Origin: Nocardioides sp.
GTDB lineage: Bacteria; Actinomycetota; Actinomycetes; Propionibacteriales; Nocardioidaceae
DNA: 64,000 nt
Reading direction: 5' to 3'
Assembly: GCA_020636915.1 (NCBI GenBank)
Contig: JACJWV010000006.1
Location: 62,001-126,000, forward strand
A model generated the notes under the pieces. That model did no database searches. It was given only the letters and a program-made list of their open reading frames with translations, and was not told the DNA's origin. Of the stretch, positions 17,740 to 25,123 are shown one piece after another; positions within the stretch are counted from its first letter, which is position 1, and every line of letters begins with the position of its first letter. The translations under genes were made by a program, and so were the position numbers.

Positions 17740-17900
17740 ACGCCTACCGGGTGAGCTGACGGATTCGGGCACAACGTTTGCCCTACCTCCGCTCTCGCGG
17801 AGGATTCACCCCATGGTGGTCGCGCGGGCGCGGCCACCGGTTGGTTCCCCGGCTCCTGGACCGGCGGACCGGTCCGGGACTCAGCGCGGTGGCCGCGTCG
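17740..17900 (-). ncRNA. ydaO-yuaA (c-di-AMP) riboswitch
   Basis: Read on the minus strand, the leader of the NlpC/P60 gene contains the conserved blocks GGAGCCGGGGAACCAA, GGGGTGAATCC, GGTAGGGC and GCCCGAATCCGTCAGC followed by CCCGGTAGGCG, in the right order and spacing for the actinobacterial ydaO class. This class binds c-di-AMP and usually turns off wall hydrolase genes at high ligand. The outer edge of P1 is approximate. Confidence 0.9.
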
Positions 17901-18026
17901 ATCTGAGTGATCCACGGTCCGGCCACCTGAGTGCCACACGTTAACGGGGGCGCCGGTCGGCCGCCAAACTTTCAACCGGTGTCGTGACGAGTTTCTCAGC
18001 GCCGGCGCGCGAAATTTACGTTGCCT

Positions 18027-18050
18027 GTCACACGCGTCACATCCGTCACA
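18027..18050. promoter_or_regulatory. MtrA-like triple direct repeat
   Basis: GTCACA occurs at 18027, 18036 and 18045, an exact 9-bp period (GTCACAcgc, GTCACAtcc, GTCACA). The mycobacterial MtrA motif is a loose 9-bp direct repeat GTCACAgcg, and MtrA controls wall hydrolases. Sits upstream of the NlpC/P60 riboswitch. Sequence is plain; regulator identity is inference. Confidence 0.6.
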
Positions 18051-18074
18051 GGGTCGGGGCCCGGCCGACGGTGG

Positions 18075-18281
18075 TCACGCGGACTCCACGTGCGGCCCGT
18101 CGACCGGCCTGACCAGGCGCAGCGGCGGCACCAGGCCGCCGGAGGCGAGGACGTCGAGCGCCCGGGCGCCGTCGTCGTCGAGGCTCAGCTCGGGCGGCGG
18201 CCCGAGCAGCACCGTGACCACGCAGTCGTGGCAGTGCAGACCCCGCACCGTGCAGGCGTCGCAGTCGATTCTCGTCGTCAT
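18075..18281 (-). CDS. Small cysteine-containing protein, function unknown
   Basis: 68 residues from the ATG at 18281; a TTG ten codons upstream is possible but weaker. The N-terminus has the pattern CDAC-x6-C-x2-C (residues 7-19), a possible metal or Fe-S site, followed by a leucine-rich part (ARALDVLASGGLVPPLRLV). No ribosome site is clear. Short proteins of this kind occur beside NlpC/P60 genes in actinobacteria as I recall. No function is claimed. Confidence 0.6.
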   Translation of the reverse strand: MTTRIDCDACTVRGLHCHDCVVTVLLGPPPELSLDDDGARALDVLASGGLVPPLRLVRPVDGPHVESA

Positions 18282-18388
18282 GCCGGGAACGGTGGCAGGG
18301 CCCACCGACAACCGGCCCCGGCGGAGGCTCGCACCGGCGTGTCGCGGCGGACCAGGACGGGCGCGCGCTCACGCCCGGCCTCGGAGGT

Positions 18389-19681
18389 TCACCGGGCGAG
18401 CAGCTCGAGCAGCACCTCCGGGGGGACCACCCTCGCGCCGTCGCGCGCGACGTCGCGCGCGACGGCCTGGTCGGCCGTGACGACGACCACCACCCGGCCT
18501 GCGGGCTCGGCCGACACCAGGTCCCGCAGGACGTCGTCGGCGATCACACCGCGAGGGCTGAAGAGCACCCGGACCCCGCGCGGTGCGTTGACGGGCGGCC
18601 GGTGCTCGGACTCCGCCGCGTCGAACACCACGGTCGTCTCGGCACTGGTCCGGGCGACCAGGGGTGCGAGCGCCGTCACCAGCCGGGTCCGCTGGGCGTC
18701 CAGCGCCGATGCCGGCCAGGCGCTCTTGCTCACGTTGTAGCCGTCGACCAGGAGCCGTGCCCGCGGCATCGACAGCAGCTGCTCCAGCACCGCGGGACTG
18801 GTGGCCGACGCCGCCGTGGCGCCGCCGGCCGTCGACGCGCCTCCGAGCTCCTCCTCGATGCGGTCGGCGGGTGCGCCGGAGACCGCCGGGAGCGCCAGCT
18901 CGCGACGCAGCCCGGCCGCGGCGTCGATCACGGTCTCCAGCAGCAGGCGCGCACGCACGGTCGCCTCGTCCCGCTCGGAGCGGGCATCCCGGCGAACCCG
19001 TCCCGCGTCGGCCTCGAGCCGCTCCACCTGGCTGCGGAGGCGCCGGTTCTCGCGCTCGAGCGAGCTGGCCCGCTCCTCGGCCGCGGCCTCGGCCGCCGCG
19101 CGCTCGGCCACCGCCTGCTCGGCGGCCGCCCGCGCCTCCTTCTCCGCGACGCGGGTGTCCCCCAGCCGCCGTCGCAGCGCGGTGTTCTCGGCCTTGATCT
19201 CGTCGAGGCGACCGCGCTGCTCCGCGCGCAGGTCGCGCAGCGCCTGCTCGGCCTCGGCAAGACGCGCCCGCAGCCGCTCCGTCTCTCGCGCGGCCCGGTC
19301 GTCGCCGCGGACCGGGCGATCAGGGAGCCGTCGTACGGCGTCGGCGACGGCCTCCTCCCAGCCGTCCGGCCGGACCAGCCAGGCGTGGGCCGCGTCGGTC
19401 GCGGGGTCGGAGCCCGACGCCGGCCGGGCCGCGACCTGGATGCCGACCTGGTGGCGGAACTCCTCGTCGTCGAGCGCGTCGACGATCGCCGATCCCCCCA
19501 GGCGCGCACGGCGCGCGGGCGCGAAGTCGGCGACGCGACGGACCGGGGCCGGCAGCCGGGGCACGGCGGGCAGCACCTCGGCTGCCAGGGCGACCACCCG
19601 GGCGCGGACCTGCTCGGGGAGCTCGGCGAGGACCGGCGCGTCGGGAGGGTCCGGGGTGTCCGAGACAGGAGACACGGTCAT
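18389..19681 (-). CDS. NYN-domain protein (YacP-like putative RNase) with coiled coil
   Basis: 430 residues. A conserved N-terminal part (FAPARRARLGGSAIVDALDD) is followed by a long coiled coil (about 140-245, rich in E, R, A), a linker, and a C-terminal NYN/PIN-like nuclease domain with LLVDGYNVSKSAWP, VVFDAAE and VVTADQAVARD, which supply the acidic residues expected of this fold. NYN proteins are putative RNA-processing nucleases. Divergent from the DnaQ-UvrC gene with 96 bp between. Substrate unknown. Confidence 0.85.
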   Translation of the reverse strand: MTVSPVSDTPDPPDAPVLAELPEQVRARVVALAAEVLPAVPRLPAPVRRVADFAPARRARLGGSAIVDALDDEEFRHQVGIQVAARPASGSDPATDAAHAWLVRPDGWEEAVADAVRRLPDRPVRGDDRAARETERLRARLAEAEQALRDLRAEQRGRLDEIKAENTALRRRLGDTRVAEKEARAAAEQAVAERAAAEAAAEERASSLERENRRLRSQVERLEADAGRVRRDARSERDEATVRARLLLETVIDAAAGLRRELALPAVSGAPADRIEEELGGASTAGGATAASATSPAVLEQLLSMPRARLLVDGYNVSKSAWPASALDAQRTRLVTALAPLVARTSAETTVVFDAAESEHRPPVNAPRGVRVLFSPRGVIADDVLRDLVSAEPAGRVVVVVTADQAVARDVARDGARVVPPEVLLELLAR

Positions 19682-19764
19682 CGTCGCTCCTCTCCGGTCG
19701 TGGTGTGCAGCCTAGTCGGGACGTCGGTCCGCGCGTCGCACCCGGCATTGTCGGTGGCCGGATC

Positions 19765-19770
19765 TAGCGT
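19765..19770 (+). promoter_or_regulatory. -10 hexamer of the DnaQ-UvrC gene
   Basis: TAGCGT, 7 nt before the ATG at 19778; likely leaderless. Confidence 0.45.
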
Positions 19771-19777
19771 CGTCGGC

Positions 19778-21574
19778 ATGAGCACCACCGAGAGGATCAG
19801 CGCCGACCAGCGTGCGTCCTCCCGCTGGGAGTCGCAACGCAGTTTCGACGAGCTGGGACGTCCGCTGCGCGACCTCACCTTCTGCGTCGTCGACCTCGAG
19901 ACCACCGGCGGCTCGGCCGAGGGCGGCTCGATGATCACCGAGATCGGCGCGGTCAAGGTGCGCGGCGGCGAGGTGCTCGGCGAGTTCCAGACCCTGGTCA
20001 ACCCCCACACCGAGATCCCGGCGTTCATCGCCGTCCTGACCGGGATCACCACCACGATGGTCGCCGACGCCCCGCCGATCGAGTCGGCGCTCCCGGCGTT
20101 CCTGGAGTTCGCCACCGGCACGGTGCTGGTCGCCCACAACGCCCCGTTCGACGTGGGGTTCCTGCGCTACTTCGCCGAGCAGCAGGGGCGGCCCTGGCCC
20201 CGCTTCGAGGTGCTCGACACGGCGCGGCTGGCGCGCCGGGTGATCACCCGCGACGACGCCCCCAACTGCAAGCTCAGCTCGCTGGCCAAGGCGTTCGGGT
20301 CGCCGGTGACGCCCAACCACCGCGCACTCGAGGACGCCCGCGCCACCGTCCACGTCCTGCACGGGCTGATGGAGCGGCTCGGCGGGGTCGGGGTCCACAC
20401 CCTCGAGGAGCTCCAGACGTTCTCGTCGCGGGTCACGCCGGCCCAGCGCCGCAAGCGGCACCTGGCCGAGGGGCTGCCCCACGCCCCCGGCGTCTACCTC
20501 TTCCGCGACGAGCGGGCGCGGGTGCTCTACGTCGGCACCTCCCGCGACCTGCGGAGCCGGGTCCGCTCCTACTTCACCTCCTCGGAGACCCGCTCCCGGA
20601 TGGGCGAGATGGTCGGGATCGCTGCCTGTGTCGACGGGATCGAGTGCGCGACCGCCCTCGAGGCCGAGGTGCGCGAGCTGCGGCTGATCGCCGAGCACAA
20701 GCCGCGCTACAACCGCCGCTCCCGCTTCCCGGAGAAGGTCCACTTCGTCAAGCTGACCCGGGAGCCGTGGCCGCGACTCTCGCTCGTGCGTCGGGTGCTC
20801 GACGACGACGCCGACTACCTCGGCCCGTTCTCCTCCAAGAAGACGGCCGAGAAGAGCCTCGCCGCGCTGCACGACACGTTCCCGGTGCGGCAGTGCTCCG
20901 AACGGCTCCCCCGCGACCCGTCGCGCTCGGCCTGCGTGCTCGCCGAGATGGGCCGCTGCCTGTCCCCCTGCGACGGGAGTGTCGACGACTCGACCTACGC
21001 CGCCGTGGTGCGGCAGCTGCGCGACTCCCTCCTGCGCCGCCCCGACGACGTGGTCGAGGCGATCAACACCCGGATGGCCGCACTCGCCGCCGACGAGCGG
21101 TTCGAGGAGGCGGGGATCCACCGGGACCGGCTCGCGGCGTTCGTGCGTGCGGCCGCCAGGACCCAGCGCTTGTCCGCCCTCACCCGCTGCCCCGAGGTGG
21201 TGGCGGCCCGGCGGGAGGACGACGGGAGGTGGGCGGTGCACGTCGTGCGGCACGGCCGGCTCGCCGCAGCGGGGGTGATCCCGCCCGGCGCCGACGCCCA
21301 TTCCTACGTCGCCACCCTGCGACTCTCCGCCGAGACCGTCCCGGCGGCCCCCGGTCCCACGCCTGCGGCCACCGCCGAGGAGACCGAGAAGATCCTGCGC
21401 TGGCTCGAGTCGCCCGGCATCCGGCTCGTCGACGTCGACGGCGAGTGGACCTGCCCGGTCGCCGGCGCGACCCGCCACCTCGCCGTCCACGACGCGGTCA
21501 ACCAGTCCCGCCTCTCCCTGGTCCCCTTCGCCGAGCGACGCGGCATCACCACCGTGCACCAACCGGCCCGATGA
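19778..21574 (+). CDS. DEDD exonuclease - UvrC-like GIY-YIG fusion
   Basis: 598 residues. N-terminal DnaQ-type 3'-5' exonuclease with VDLETTG (Exo I), HNAPFDVGFL (Exo II) and HRALEDARATVHV (Exo III) over about 30-205; then a UvrC-type GIY-YIG nuclease domain (GVYLFRDERARVLYVGTS, about 237-254) and the UvrB/C-like helix segment near 430-460. The C-terminal RNase H-like UvrC nuclease is missing. Same architecture as M. tuberculosis Rv2191 and E. coli Cho relatives. Likely a DNA repair nuclease. The ATG was chosen over a longer frame because a -10-like TAGCGT lies 7 nt ahead. Confidence 0.92.
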   Translation: MSTTERISADQRASSRWESQRSFDELGRPLRDLTFCVVDLETTGGSAEGGSMITEIGAVKVRGGEVLGEFQTLVNPHTEIPAFIAVLTGITTTMVADAPPIESALPAFLEFATGTVLVAHNAPFDVGFLRYFAEQQGRPWPRFEVLDTARLARRVITRDDAPNCKLSSLAKAFGSPVTPNHRALEDARATVHVLHGLMERLGGVGVHTLEELQTFSSRVTPAQRRKRHLAEGLPHAPGVYLFRDERARVLYVGTSRDLRSRVRSYFTSSETRSRMGEMVGIAACVDGIECATALEAEVRELRLIAEHKPRYNRRSRFPEKVHFVKLTREPWPRLSLVRRVLDDDADYLGPFSSKKTAEKSLAALHDTFPVRQCSERLPRDPSRSACVLAEMGRCLSPCDGSVDDSTYAAVVRQLRDSLLRRPDDVVEAINTRMAALAADERFEEAGIHRDRLAAFVRAAARTQRLSALTRCPEVVAARREDDGRWAVHVVRHGRLAAAGVIPPGADAHSYVATLRLSAETVPAAPGPTPAATAEETEKILRWLESPGIRLVDVDGEWTCPVAGATRHLAVHDAVNQSRLSLVPFAERRGITTVHQPAR

Positions 21575-21587
21575 GGCCCGGCCCGGA

Positions 21588-21593
21588 TATGGT
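21588..21593 (+). promoter_or_regulatory. -10 hexamer of the Lrp-domain gene
   Basis: TATGGT, 6 nt before the GTG at 21600; likely leaderless. Confidence 0.45.
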
Positions 21594-21599
21594 CGGCGC

Positions 21600-21878
21600 G
21601 TGATCACTGCCATCGTCTTCGTCAAGGCCGACGTCGCCCGCATCCCCGAGGTCGCGGAGGCGATCGCGGCGCTCGACGGGGTCAGCGAGGTCTACTCCGT
21701 GACGGGGCAGATCGACCTGATCGCCCTGGTCCGGGTCCGCGACCACGACGACGTCGCCTCGGTGGTCGCCGATCGCCTCAACAAGGTGCCCGGGGTGACC
21801 GCGACCGAGACCCACATCGCCTTCCGGGCCTACTCGCGCCACGACCTCGAGTCGGCGTTCTCCCTGGGCCTGGAGTAG
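21600..21878 (+). CDS. Stand-alone Lrp/AsnC ligand-binding (RAM) domain protein
   Basis: 92 residues, GTG start. The whole protein is the alpha/beta RAM domain of Lrp/AsnC regulators (TAIVFVKADVARIPEVAEAI ... VTGQIDLIALVRV ... THIAFRAYS) with no DNA-binding part. Such proteins bind amino acids and form octamers; some modify full-length Lrp proteins. Ten bp upstream of the next gene. Own leaderless-type promoter. Ligand unknown. Confidence 0.88.
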   Translation: MITAIVFVKADVARIPEVAEAIAALDGVSEVYSVTGQIDLIALVRVRDHDDVASVVADRLNKVPGVTATETHIAFRAYSRHDLESAFSLGLE

Positions 21879-21887
21879 GTCCCGGAG

Positions 21888-22496
21888 ATGTCCTGGCTCG
21901 ACGTCGTCGGGTGGGCCGGGAGCGCGCTGCTGGTCTTCTCGCTCCTGCAGGCGCGGGTGCTGCGCTTCCGGGTGCTCAACACCATCGCCTGCGTGGTGCT
22001 CGTCTTCTTCAACGCGATGATCGGCGTGTGGCCGATGGTCGCGATGAACATCGTCCTGGCCGCCATCAACCTCTGGTTCATCGTGCAGCTGCAGCGCCAG
22101 CGCCACGACCAGGCGGTCTTCTCCGTCCTGCAGGTCGGGATCGACGACGAGTACCTCCACCACGTCCTCACCGGGCACGCCGAGGACATCGCCCGCTTCC
22201 AGCCGGACTTCGCCGGGCACCCGGACCCGGAGGACCTCGCGTTCATCGTGGTGCGCGGCGACGAGACGGTCGGCGTGGTGGTGGTGCACCGCGACGGCGA
22301 GGTGGCCCGCGTGGCACTGGACTACGTCACCCCCAAGTACCGCGACTTCACCCCGGGCGAGTTCGTGTGGCGGCGCAGCGGCCTGTTCGAGAGCCTCGGC
22401 TTCACGCGGGTCGTCACCTCACCGAGCATGGTCGCCGCCTACTACGACCAGGTCGGCTTCCGCCCCGACGGCTCGGCCTACGTCCTGGATCTGTGA
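21888..22496 (+). CDS. Membrane protein with C-terminal GNAT-like domain
   Basis: 202 residues. Three predicted helices in the first 75 residues (VVGWAGSALLVFSLLQA, VLNTIACVVLVFFNAM, VWPMVAMNIVLAAINLWFIV) resemble the YgjV-type membrane module; the C-terminal 110 residues have the strand pattern of an acetyltransferase fold and end in YYDQVGFRPDGSAYVLDL, as GNAT proteins do. No catalytic role can be shown. Ends just before the palindromic repeat at 22501. Not a recognised named family to me. Confidence 0.7.
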   Translation: MSWLDVVGWAGSALLVFSLLQARVLRFRVLNTIACVVLVFFNAMIGVWPMVAMNIVLAAINLWFIVQLQRQRHDQAVFSVLQVGIDDEYLHHVLTGHAEDIARFQPDFAGHPDPEDLAFIVVRGDETVGVVVVHRDGEVARVALDYVTPKYRDFTPGEFVWRRSGLFESLGFTRVVTSPSMVAAYYDQVGFRPDGSAYVLDL

Positions 22497-22500
22497 TGGT

Positions 22501-22593
22501 CGTCGAGTCGAGACTTCCGCCGGTCGAGCCGAGACTTCTGACCACCGCCGCGGCGCAAACTCTCGATTCGGTCGACGGAACTCTCGATTCGAC
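22501..22593. repeat. Intergenic palindromic repeat, copy A
   Basis: Two GTCGAGTCGAGACTT-like units on the left face two AACTCTCGATTCG-like units on the right, giving a long imperfect inverted repeat. It fills the gap between two convergent genes (stops at 22496 and 22597). A second copy of the same kind is at 46119-46232, also between convergent genes. It may serve as a bidirectional terminator. Confidence 0.85.
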
Positions 22594-22596
22594 GCT

Positions 22597-23622
22597 CTAG
22601 GCCGAGGTCGCCGCGACCCAGCGGTCCAGGGTCGACCTGGCCGCCCCGGAGTCCACCGACTCCTGCGCACGGCCCAGCCCCTCGGCCAGGGCTGCGAACG
22701 GCTCTCCGCCGGGATCGGCGTGCACGGCCAGCGCGGCGCCGGCGTTGAGCAGCACAGCGTCGCGCACCGGCCCCCGCTCCCCGTCCAGCAGCCGGCGTAC
22801 GACGTCGGCGTTGTGGGCCGCGTCCCCGCCGCGCAGGTCCTGCGTGGTGCCGCGCGGCACGCCGAGCGCGGCCGGGTCGACCGTCGTCTCGGTGACCTCC
22901 CCGGCGTGCACCCGCCAGAGCCGGGAGGTCGTGGTCGTGGTCAGCTCGTCGAGGCCGTCGTCACCTCGGAACACCCAGGCGTCGACCCCGCGGGCGGCGA
23001 ACACGCCGGCCATGACGGGCGCCGCCCGGACGTCGGCGCAGCCGATCGCCTGGGCACCGGCGTGCGCGGGGTTGGTCAGGGGGCCGAGCAGGTTGAAGGT
23101 GGTGCCGATGCCGAGCTCGCGCCGGGGCACCGCGGCGTGTCGCATCGCCGGGTGGAACGCGGCCGCGAAGCAGAAGGTGATGCCGGCCTCCTCGGCCACC
23201 GCGGCGACCCGGTCCGGCGGCAGGTCGAGCCGCACCCCGAGCGCCTCGAGCACGTCCGCGGAGCCGGACTGCGAGGACGCCGACCGGTTGCCGTGCTTGA
23301 CCACCCGGGCGCCCGCACCGGCGGCCACGATCGCCGCCATCGTCGAGATGTTGACCGACATCGACCGGTCCCCGCCGGTCCCGACGACGTCGAGCAGCCG
23401 GCCCGGGACCGCGAGCGGGGTCGCGACGGCGTACATCGAGGTCACCAGGCCGGTGACCTCCTCGATCGTCTCGCCCTTCGCCCGCAGCGCGACGGCGAAC
23501 CCGGCCACCTGCGCCGGGGTCGCCTCCCCGGCGAGGATCTCCCCCATCGCCCAGGCGGTCTGCTCCCGGCTGAGGTCCGTGCCGGCGACCAGGGCGCCGA
23601 GGACCTCGGGCCAGCGCGTCAT
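22597..23622 (-). CDS. trpD: Anthranilate phosphoribosyltransferase
   Basis: Second step of tryptophan synthesis: joins anthranilate with PRPP. 341 residues. The PRPP-binding DVVGTGGDRSMSVNIST (about 80-96), KHGNRSASSQSGSADVLEALG (about 109-129; family motif KHGNRA/S) and RRELGIGTTFNLLGPLTNP (about 167-185) are intact. No other trp genes are in the window; the isolated position next to ctaE/qcr is shared with M. tuberculosis Rv2192c. Starts 7 bp after the receiver-like gene stop, so likely co-transcribed with it and ctaG. Confidence 0.96.
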   Translation of the reverse strand: MTRWPEVLGALVAGTDLSREQTAWAMGEILAGEATPAQVAGFAVALRAKGETIEEVTGLVTSMYAVATPLAVPGRLLDVVGTGGDRSMSVNISTMAAIVAAGAGARVVKHGNRSASSQSGSADVLEALGVRLDLPPDRVAAVAEEAGITFCFAAAFHPAMRHAAVPRRELGIGTTFNLLGPLTNPAHAGAQAIGCADVRAAPVMAGVFAARGVDAWVFRGDDGLDELTTTTTSRLWRVHAGEVTETTVDPAALGVPRGTTQDLRGGDAAHNADVVRRLLDGERGPVRDAVLLNAGAALAVHADPGGEPFAALAEGLGRAQESVDSGAARSTLDRWVAATSA

Positions 23623-23629
23623 CGAGGGA

Positions 23630-24085
23630 TCACGCGGTCGCGGGCACGCGGGACTTCAGCAGCGACACGACCGTCTCGGCGAGCTGGATCGGGTCCAGCG
23701 GGTGCGGGACGGCGGCCTCCGCGCGCGACCAGGTCGCGAGCCAGGCGTCCTGCGGCCGCCCGGTCAGGACCAGCACGGGCGGGCACTGGAAGATCTCGTC
23801 CTTGAGCTGCTTGGCGATGCCCATCCCGCCGGCCGGGACCGCCTCGCCGTCGAGGATCGCCAGGTCGATGGAGCCGGAGTCCATGTTCGCGATGACGACG
23901 GGCTCGGTCGCGACCTCGACGTACTCGAGCTCGGGCAGGTCCGGGTGCGGCCGGCGCCCGAGCGCGAGGATCACCTGCTGGCGCGTGTTCACGTCGTCGC
24001 TGTAGACCAGCACCCGCAGGGGCGCGGGCCGCCCGGCTGACGACGGGGCCGACGAGGGGGCCGACGAGGGGGTCGCATCGCTCAC
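23630..24085 (-). CDS. Receiver-like protein with altered active site
   Basis: 151 residues, GTG start. A low-complexity Ser/Ala/Pro head (three SSAP repeats, made by a direct DNA repeat) precedes a CheY-type fold: VLVYSDDVNTRQQV (acidic pair), DLAILDGEA (acceptor Asp position), LVLTGRPQD (Thr position). At the conserved Lys position the protein has VPHPLDPIQL, so His replaces Lys. No output domain. Phosphorylation is doubtful. Sits between ctaG and trpD; partner unknown. Confidence 0.75.
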   Translation of the reverse strand: MSDATPSSAPSSAPSSAGRPAPLRVLVYSDDVNTRQQVILALGRRPHPDLPELEYVEVATEPVVIANMDSGSIDLAILDGEAVPAGGMGIAKQLKDEIFQCPPVLVLTGRPQDAWLATWSRAEAAVPHPLDPIQLAETVVSLLKSRVPATA

Positions 24086-24095
24086 GGCCCGGACT

Positions 24096-25061
24096 CTACT
24101 CGCCGCTCTCGGCCGCCCGCGCGGAAGCCGCCCGTTCCCGTGCCTCGAGCAGGTCCAGGCGCCGGTCCTCCCGCTTCGCCTCCGCGATCGACGACCGCAC
24201 CCACTGGGTGAAGAGCACCCCGAAGAGGGCGAGCGCGACCAGGTCGCCCGAGCCCCACAGCAGACCGCCCGCCAGGTGCTGGTCGTCGTGCGGGTCGGGC
24301 AGCCACGCCCCCATCGGCCCGTCGTGGAGGTCGGGGTAGTAGGAGCCGGCGATCAGCTCCTCCTGACCCATGATCGTGACCCCGAGGAAGGCGTGGAACG
24401 GCAGCGTCAGCACGACCAGCAGCATCCGGAACGGGTAGGCGACCTTCCCGGGGACCGGGTCGATGCCGATGATCGGCCAGAAGAAGAGGCACCCGACCAG
24501 CACGAGGTGCAGGTGCATCGTCTCGTGGAGGTACGCCGAGTGGAGGGTCGCCGGGTACCAGCCGGTGAAGTAGAGGGTCCACGGCGCCGTGACGTAGAGC
24601 AGGAAGGTCAGGGGTGGGAACGACAGCACCTTCGCGACCCGTGAGTGCAGCACCGCCAGCAGCCAGCGCCGCGGCCGTGGCCGCAGGGTCCGCAGCGCCA
24701 GCGTGACCGGGGCACCGAGCGCCATGGCCATCGGGACCAGCATCGACAGGACCATGTGCTGGACCATGTGGACGCTGAGGAGGGTCGTGTCGTAGGTGCC
24801 GAGCCCCGACGCGGTCGCGAAGTAGAACATCCCCATGCCGACCGGCACGAACGCGATCGTGCGACCCACCGGCCAGCGGTCGCCCCGGCGGCGCAGCACG
24901 GACACGCCGTACAGGTAGAGACCGGCGATCCAGACCGTCAGCACGAACGGCACGGGCTCCAGCGACCAGCCGGTGAAGACGGTGCCGAGCGTGAAGCGCG
25001 GGAGGTCGCCGACGGCCTCGAGAAGGGGGCCGGACAGGGGGTGGAGCACGCTCAGAACCAT
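24096..25061 (-). CDS. ctaG: Cytochrome c oxidase assembly protein CtaG (Caa3_CtaG)
   Basis: 321 residues with about seven membrane helices and several conserved His in helices (HMVQHMVL, HETMHLHLVL, HAFLGV), the hallmark of the caa3-type CtaG family thought to help copper insertion into subunit II or I. The frame continues upstream to 25151 but that would cross the ctaE promoter; MVLSVLHP at 25061 fits family starts. Divergent from ctaE, 62 bp apart. A short charged C-terminal tail follows the last helix. Confidence 0.9.
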   Translation of the reverse strand: MVLSVLHPLSGPLLEAVGDLPRFTLGTVFTGWSLEPVPFVLTVWIAGLYLYGVSVLRRRGDRWPVGRTIAFVPVGMGMFYFATASGLGTYDTTLLSVHMVQHMVLSMLVPMAMALGAPVTLALRTLRPRPRRWLLAVLHSRVAKVLSFPPLTFLLYVTAPWTLYFTGWYPATLHSAYLHETMHLHLVLVGCLFFWPIIGIDPVPGKVAYPFRMLLVVLTLPFHAFLGVTIMGQEELIAGSYYPDLHDGPMGAWLPDPHDDQHLAGGLLWGSGDLVALALFGVLFTQWVRSSIAEAKREDRRLDLLEARERAASARAAESGE

Positions 25062-25111
25062 ATGACTCGCCAAGTTCGGGGGGGTGGGGTGCCCTCCCCC
25101 GCGGCTCACGA

Positions 25112-25117
25112 CATAAT
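25112..25117 (+). promoter_or_regulatory. -10 hexamer of ctaE
   Basis: CATAAT, 6 nt before the ctaE GTG; no ribosome site between. Likely leaderless promoter of the ctaE-qcrCAB operon. Confidence 0.45.
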
Positions 25118-25123
25118 GACCGC

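Noticed and set aside
17938..17975. TTGAAA and TAACGT as -35 and -10 of the NlpC/P60 gene
   Set aside because: The spacing is 26 bp, too long for a sigma-70 type promoter.
24030..24075. GCCGACGAGGGG triple repeat as a regulatory site
   Set aside because: It lies inside the coding sequence and simply encodes the SSAP repeats of the receiver-like protein.
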